Below are positions 60,261 through 64,000 of a stretch of 64,000 nt of DNA, in pieces. Made by a program: the position numbers and the translations under genes. The notes beneath the pieces were generated by a model. That model had not been told where the DNA came from and ran no database searches. It saw only the letters and a list, made by a program, of their open reading frames with translations. Each line of letters begins with the position of its first letter. The stretch's first letter is position 1. The stretch spans positions 1 through 64,000 of the forward strand of contig JAODNN010000129.1 of NCBI GenBank assembly GCA_025465355.1, in the 5' to 3' direction. The stretch comes from Blastococcus sp. Its GTDB lineage: Bacteria > Actinomycetota > Actinomycetes > Mycobacteriales > Geodermatophilaceae.

Positions 60261-61085
60261 TCAGCCGGCCGGCTGGTCCGTCGTCTCCGGGGCGGGTAGC
60301 CGGACGTGAGCGAGCGCGGCGTCGTGCAGGACGCCGTTGGTGGCCAGTGCGCTGCCGCCGCCCGGGCCCGGGGTGCCGCTCAGGTCGGTGAACCGGCCGC
60401 CGGCCTCCCGCACGATCACGTCCAGGGCGGCGAGGTCCCACAGCGACACCTCCGGCTCGCAGGCGATGTCGACGGCGCCCTCGGCCAGGAGCACGTAGCT
60501 CCAGAAATCGCCGAAGCCCCGCGTCCGCCACACCTTCCGGGTGAGGTCGAGGAACCCGTCGAGCAGGCCGCGCTCCTCCCAGCCGGAGAGGCTGGAGTAG
60601 GACAAGCTCGCGTCGGCCAGGTCGTTGACCTGCGAGACGTGGCACCGGGTGGCTGACTCCAGCCGGCGGCCGGTCCACGCGCCGACGTCCTTGGCCGCCC
60701 ACCACCGCTTGTTGAGGGCCGGCGCCGAGACCAGGCCCACGACCGGCTCGTCACCGTCGAACAGTGAGATCAGGGTGGCCCAGACAGGCACTCCGCGGAC
60801 GAAGTTCTTGGTGCCGTCGATGGGGTCGAGCACCCAGCGGCGGGGCCCGTGACCGGTCGTGCCGAACTCCTCGCCCATGACGGCGTCCCGGGTGCGGGCG
60901 CGGCTGAGCGTGATCCGCAGCATCTCCTCGACGGCCCGGTCGGCGTCGGTCACCGGCGTGAGGTCGGGCTTGGTCTCGACCGTGAGGTCCTGGGCCTTGA
61001 ACCGGTCCAGGCTGATCGAGTCGGCTTGGTCGGCCAGCACGTGTGCCAGCCTCATGTCTTCGGAAAAGCCCCGGCCCGATGTCAT
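60261..61085 (-). CDS. hisN: Histidinol-phosphatase (inositol monophosphatase family)
   Basis: 274 residues of the IMPase superfamily: metal ligands in [18 protein letters not shown] and W-D-L-A-A-L-D. This sub-type with [14 protein letters not shown] near residue 40 is the HisN histidinol-phosphatase of Actinobacteria, often close to aroA and rsgA, as here. ATG 61085 is chosen because a TAGGTT -10 element lies 8 nt upstream; a GTG at 61091 is an alternative. It dephosphorylates L-histidinol phosphate in histidine biosynthesis. Confidence 0.85.
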   Translation of the reverse strand: MTSGRGFSEDMRLAHVLADQADSISLDRFKAQDLTVETKPDLTPVTDADRAVEEMLRITLSRARTRDAVMGEEFGTTGHGPRRWVLDPIDGTKNFVRGVPVWATLISLFDGDEPVVGLVSAPALNKRWWAAKDVGAWTGRRLESATRCHVSQVNDLADASLSYSSLSGWEERGLLDGFLDLTRKVWRTRGFGDFWSYVLLAEGAVDIACEPEVSLWDLAALDVIVREAGGRFTDLSGTPGPGGGSALATNGVLHDAALAHVRLPAPETTDQPAG

Positions 61086-61093
61086 GAGCACCG

Positions 61094-61099
61094 AACCTA
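61094..61099 (-). promoter_or_regulatory. Predicted -10 element, leaderless start of hisN
   Basis: TAGGTT on the minus strand ends 8 nt before ATG 61085, in the 22-bp gap after the DUF2795 stop. Confidence 0.45.
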
Positions 61100-61107
61100 G
61101 CCGGGGA

Positions 61108-61290
61108 TCAGCCGAACACCGCTGAACTGACCCCGCTCGGGCCTTCGTACTCGCGATCGGGGATCTTCTTCAGCGCCTCGATCACCTCCTCGTCACCGCC
61201 CTGTTTCTGGGCGTGCTGGACGATCTGGTCCTTGGTCGCGGGGTAGTCCATCCCGCTCAGCGCCTTCTGGATGTCGATCGGACTGACCAT
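61108..61290 (-). CDS. DUF2795 protein
   Basis: 60 residues. Typical DUF2795 composition: [19 protein letters not shown] near the start and [12 protein letters not shown] at the end. Mostly helical and small; function unknown but the family is very common in actinobacteria. It lies just upstream of hisN and divergent from the DUF2087 gene. Confidence 0.85.
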   Translation of the reverse strand: MVSPIDIQKALSGMDYPATKDQIVQHAQKQGGDEEVIEALKKIPDREYEGPSGVSSAVFG

Positions 61291-61331
61291 GTCGCCGGGG
61301 GTACCCGCCGCCGGTGCCGGCGATGCGCCGA

Positions 61332-61337
61332 TACCGT
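61332..61337 (+). promoter_or_regulatory. Predicted -10 element, leaderless start of DUF2087 gene
   Basis: TACCGT ends 7 nt before GTG 61345. Confidence 0.5.
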
Positions 61338-61344
61338 CGAGGAT

Positions 61345-61881
61345 GTGGACGCCGCGACGATCGTGGGGCTGCTCGCCGACGAGGCCCGGTTGAAGGTGGT
61401 GGCCGCTCTGGCGCTCGGTGCCCGCACCCTCGAGGAAGTGGCCGACTCGTCGGGGCTACCGCTCAAGGACGTCGCGCTCGCCGCCCGCCGGCTGGCACGC
61501 GCGGGGCTGGTGGACAGGGACGGGCACGCGCTGGCGCTGCACACGGAGCGGTTCGGCGCCGCGGCCCGCGCGGCAGCGGAGGCCGCGCCTGCGCCGGAGC
61601 CGCTCTCCGACGACCGGGCCGAGGCCGCCGTGCTCGCTGCCTTCGTCCGCGACGGCCGGTTGGTGTCGATCCCGGCTCAGCTCAGCAAGCGCGTCGTCGT
61701 CCTCCAGCACCTGGTGCGGGTGTTCGAGCCGGGCGTCCGCTACCCGGAACGGGAGGTCAACGCGCTGCTGGCCGTCTGGCACCCCGACGTCGCGGCGCTG
61801 CGGCGCTACCTGGTCGACGAGGGATTGCTCACCCGGGAGGCCGGCGTCTACTGGCGCAGCGGCGGCTACGTCGACGTGTGA
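61345..61881 (+). CDS. ArsR-like HTH + DUF2087 protein
   Basis: 178 residues: an N-terminal winged-helix-type segment (about 1-60, L-A-D-E-A-R-L-K-V-V-A-A-L-A-L-G and S-G-L-P-L-K-D-V-A-L-A-A-R-R-L-A-R-A-G-L) joined to a C-terminal DUF2087 domain (F-E-P-G-V-R-Y-P-E-R-E-V-N-A-L-L). It is probably a transcriptional regulator; target unknown. The leaderless start at 61345 has a TACCGT -10. It is divergent from DUF2795/hisN and converges with rsgA. Confidence 0.82.
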   Translation: MDAATIVGLLADEARLKVVAALALGARTLEEVADSSGLPLKDVALAARRLARAGLVDRDGHALALHTERFGAAARAAAEAAPAPEPLSDDRAEAAVLAAFVRDGRLVSIPAQLSKRVVVLQHLVRVFEPGVRYPEREVNALLAVWHPDVAALRRYLVDEGLLTREAGVYWRSGGYVDV

Positions 61882-61957
61882 GAAAGGACCGCCTGCCCCC
61901 CGGCCCCGTCCCGGGTCCCGCCCTGAGCGTGCGAAGGGTGGGGAGGACGGGGTTCTT

Positions 61958-62977
61958 CTAGTAGCCGGGGGCGACCTGGCCGACGGCGCCGAGCAGCACG
62001 CGGAGACCGGCCAGCTGAAGCTGCCGGGCCGGGGGGCCCGCGGCGGCCCACGCGTCGAGGGCGCAGTCGGGATCATCAGCGGTGTGCCCGCAACCCGGCG
62101 GGCAGTCGAGCGCGGCCTCGGCCAGCTCGTCGAAGGCGGCCAGGACGTCGTCGGCGGTGACGTGGGCCAGCCCGAAGGAGCGGATCCCCGGGGTGTCGAT
62201 GACCGTGCCGCCCTCCGGCAGGTCGAAGAGCACCACCGAGGACGACGTGTGCCGCCCCTTCCCGATCTTGCTCACGTCACCGGTGGCCCGGAAGGCGTCG
62301 GGGACGAGCCGGTTGACCAGAGTCGACTTGCCGACCCCCGACTGGCCGACCAGCACGCTCGTCCGCCACGCGAGCCGGTCGAGGAGCGGGTCGAGCGGCG
62401 TCTCGCGGGAGATCGGCACGGCGTCCAGGCCCAGTCCGGCGTAGCGGTCCAGCAGCGGCTGCGGACTGGCCAGGTCGGTCTTCGTCAGGCACAGCAGCGG
62501 CTCGAGCCCGCCCGCGTACGCGGCCACCAGGCAACGGTCGAGGAAGCCCAGCGCGGGCTCCGGGTCGGTGACGGCGGTGACGATCACCAGCAGGTCGGCG
62601 TTGGCGACGACGATCCGCTCCGTGGGGTCGGTGTCGTCGGCAGTGCGGCGCAGTGACGTCGTCCGTTCCTCGATCGTCACGATCCGGGCAAGGGTGTCGG
62701 TCCGGCCGCTCGTGTCACCCACCAGCCGCACACGGTCACCGACGACGACGCCGTGCTTGCCCAGCTCCCGGGCACGCATCGACGTGACGTCGACCGGGCT
62801 GCCGTCGGGGCCCTCGACGCGCACCGTCATCCGCCCGCGGTCGACCGCGACCACCAACCCGGGCACGGCGTCGGCATGCGTCGGGCGGGTACGGGTGCGG
62901 GGCCGGGAGCCACGGGCGTTCGGCCGGGACCGGACGTCGTCCTCGTCCGATCGGCTGTCGTGCCGGCGGGGGCTCAG
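61958..62977 (-). CDS. rsgA: Ribosome small-subunit GTPase RsgA (apparent CTG start)
   Basis: Circularly permuted GTPase: G4-like L-T-K-T-D-L, G1 G-Q-S-G-V-G-K-S-T-L, G3 D-T-P-G-I-R, and a C-terminal zinc site in C-P-P-G-C-G-H-T-A-D-D-P-D-C. It matures the 30S subunit. From CTG 62977 it has 339 residues; the first canonical start is GTG 62866 (302 residues). The intervening 37 codons encode a basic tail (S-D-E-D-D-V-R-S-R-P...R-P-R-T-R-T-R-P) typical of actinobacterial RsgA. The CTG forms a CTGA overlap with the aroA stop and follows GGGAG by 7 nt. Confidence 0.82.
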   Translation of the reverse strand: MSPRRHDSRSDEDDVRSRPNARGSRPRTRTRPTHADAVPGLVVAVDRGRMTVRVEGPDGSPVDVTSMRARELGKHGVVVGDRVRLVGDTSGRTDTLARIVTIEERTTSLRRTADDTDPTERIVVANADLLVIVTAVTDPEPALGFLDRCLVAAYAGGLEPLLCLTKTDLASPQPLLDRYAGLGLDAVPISRETPLDPLLDRLAWRTSVLVGQSGVGKSTLVNRLVPDAFRATGDVSKIGKGRHTSSSVVLFDLPEGGTVIDTPGIRSFGLAHVTADDVLAAFDELAEAALDCPPGCGHTADDPDCALDAWAAAGPPARQLQLAGLRVLLGAVGQVAPGY

Positions 62978-64000
62978 CTCGGGGCTCCCACGGGCCGGCT
63001 CAACAGCTCCGACCAGCGCGCGCGGAAGTCGGGCATCGTCTTGGTCACCGCACCCGGGTCGGCGACAGCCACACCGTCGACGGCGAGCCCCAGCACGGCC
63101 GCGGCCATGACCATGCGGTGGTCGGCGTACGAGCCGACCTGGGCGGGGCGGCGGGGGCCCGGCTCGATGACCAGGCCGTCGGGCAGCTGCTCCACCCGTG
63201 CTCCGACCGCGCTCAGCACCTCGTCGAGGGCCTGCAGCCGGTCGGTCTCGTGCCCGCGCAGGTGACCGATGCCGGTCAGCCGTGACGGGCCGTCGGCCAG
63301 CGCGCAGAGTGCGGCGAGCACGGGCGTGAGCTCTCCGACCTCGGCGAGATCGGCGACCAGCGGCCGGATCGACCCGCTGCCCGTGACCTGCAGGCCGTCG
63401 GCCGTCCGGGTCACCTCGGCGCCCATCTCCGCCAGCAGCCGGTCCAGCTGGGCACCCGGCTGGGTGGTGACCTCGGGCCAGTCACGGACGGTCACCCGGC
63501 CGCCGGTGACGAGCGCGGCGGCCAGGAAGGGTGCGGCGTTCGAGAGGTCGGGTTCGACGACGCGGTCGACGGCGGCGATCGGGCCGGGGGAGACCTGCCA
63601 CCCGCGGTCGGTGGCGGCGACCTGCACGCCGTGCTCGCGCAGCGTGGTCACGGTCATCTCCACGTGGGGCATGGACGGCACCCCGCCGGTGAGACGCAGG
63701 TCGATCCCGTCGTCGAACCGCGCGGCGGCGAGCAGCAGCCCGGAGACGATCTGCGAGGACTCGCTCGCGTCGACGTCCACCCCGCCGCCCCCCACCCGGC
63801 CGGTGCCGTGCACGGTGAACGGTGCGCGTCCGCGGCCGGCGTCGTCGATCTCCACCCCGAGCGTCCGCAGGGCGGCGATCAGGCCGGCGTTGGGCCGGTC
63901 GCGCAGCCGAGGGTCGCCGTCCACGGTGACCGCGCCGTCCGCCAGTGCGGCGACCGGCGGCAGGAAGCGCAGGACCGTGCCGGCCAGCCCGGCGTCGACG
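62974..64000 (-). CDS. aroA: EPSP synthase AroA (N-terminal part outside window)
   Basis: About 342 residues visible; the start lies beyond base 64000. The frame holds G-T-V-L-R-F-L-P-P-V-A (the motif normally written G-T-x-x-R-F), D-G-D-P-R-L-R-D-R-P, S-S-Q-I-V-S-G-L-L-L-A-A, D-R-V-V-E-P-D-L-S-N-A and Y-A-D-H-R-M-V-M-A-A. It transfers enolpyruvyl from PEP to shikimate-3-phosphate in aromatic amino acid synthesis. Its TGA overlaps the predicted CTG start of rsgA, and hisN lies beyond, as in other actinobacteria. Confidence 0.95.
   Translation of the reverse strand, partial: VDAGLAGTVLRFLPPVAALADGAVTVDGDPRLRDRPNAGLIAALRTLGVEIDDAGRGRAPFTVHGTGRVGGGGVDVDASESSQIVSGLLLAAARFDDGIDLRLTGGVPSMPHVEMTVTTLREHGVQVAATDRGWQVSPGPIAAVDRVVEPDLSNAAPFLAAALVTGGRVTVRDWPEVTTQPGAQLDRLLAEMGAEVTRTADGLQVTGSGSIRPLVADLAEVGELTPVLAALCALADGPSRLTGIGHLRGHETDRLQALDEVLSAVGARVEQLPDGLVIEPGPRRPAQVGSYADHRMVMAAAVLGLAVDGVAVADPGAVTKTMPDFRARWSELLSRPVGAPS

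Overview
The window is a very G+C-rich chromosomal segment from an actinobacterium. Frequent GTG starts, leaderless -10/start-codon arrangements, a mycoredoxin, WhiB7, AdnA/AdnB-type nuclease-helicases and an initiator tRNA without encoded CCA all point there. Gene order and protein style suggest Geodermatophilaceae or near relatives (Blastococcus, Geodermatophilus, Modestobacter), which is an inference. From about 4.7 to 44.4 kb it follows, with insertions, the order I remember from Mycobacterium tuberculosis Rv3211 to Rv3193c.

Layout. 1-4.7 kb: a truncated PHP phosphoesterase, a RecB/Cas4-like nuclease, an MpaB-type oxygenase coupled to an alpha/beta hydrolase, and a membrane-anchored beta-propeller protein. 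4.7-14.9 kb: DEAD-box helicase with a long leader, ferritin-like protein, chemoreceptor, DUF3107 protein, TetR regulator divergent from a hydrolase, DUF3152 protein, MoeZ, a DinB-like protein and an alkyltransferase-like protein. 15.0-21.6 kb: adnA-adnB, the double-strand-break resection motor-nuclease. 21.6-28.4 kb: accessory metabolic genes and an M16 peptidase pair, running into nudC. 29.4-33.3 kb: mrx1, an ANTAR protein and a kinase-like protein divergent from uvrD2. 33.3-34.5 kb: the whiB7 locus with promoter, leader ORF, intrinsic terminator and a small Arg-rich downstream ORF. 34.5-44.4 kb: ABC1 kinase-like protein, orphan E1/cyclodehydratase-like protein, DUF5679 mini zinc ribbon, a gene-poor spacer with DnaA-box-like words, a YgjP-type peptidase, a DUF2342 protein, a PDZ/Lon-type protease and a UPF0182 membrane protein.

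44.5-48.3 kb holds two initiator tRNA genes as direct repeats around a SNF2 helicase and two small genes. 48.4-55.2 kb: a small membrane peptide, a giant P-type ATPase, a P450-ferredoxin pair and an acetyltransferase. 55.2-64 kb: VOC and ABM enzymes, metB-cbs for transsulfuration, an aldo-keto reductase coupled to an orphan XdhC-like protein, hisN, DUF2795 and DUF2087 proteins, and aroA-rsgA.

Themes: DNA repair (adnAB, uvrD2, alkyltransferase-like, RecB-like, SNF2), thiol and stress physiology (mrx1, whiB7, cbs/metB), and translation. The most notable observations are the complete whiB7 attenuation architecture, two genes that seem to start at CTG inside CTGA stop-start overlaps, the pair of initiator tRNAs with a compensatory T-stem change, and a cluster of DnaA-box-like words in a spacer. 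I found no CRISPR array, transposase, integrase, phage genes or recognisable secondary-metabolite cluster.
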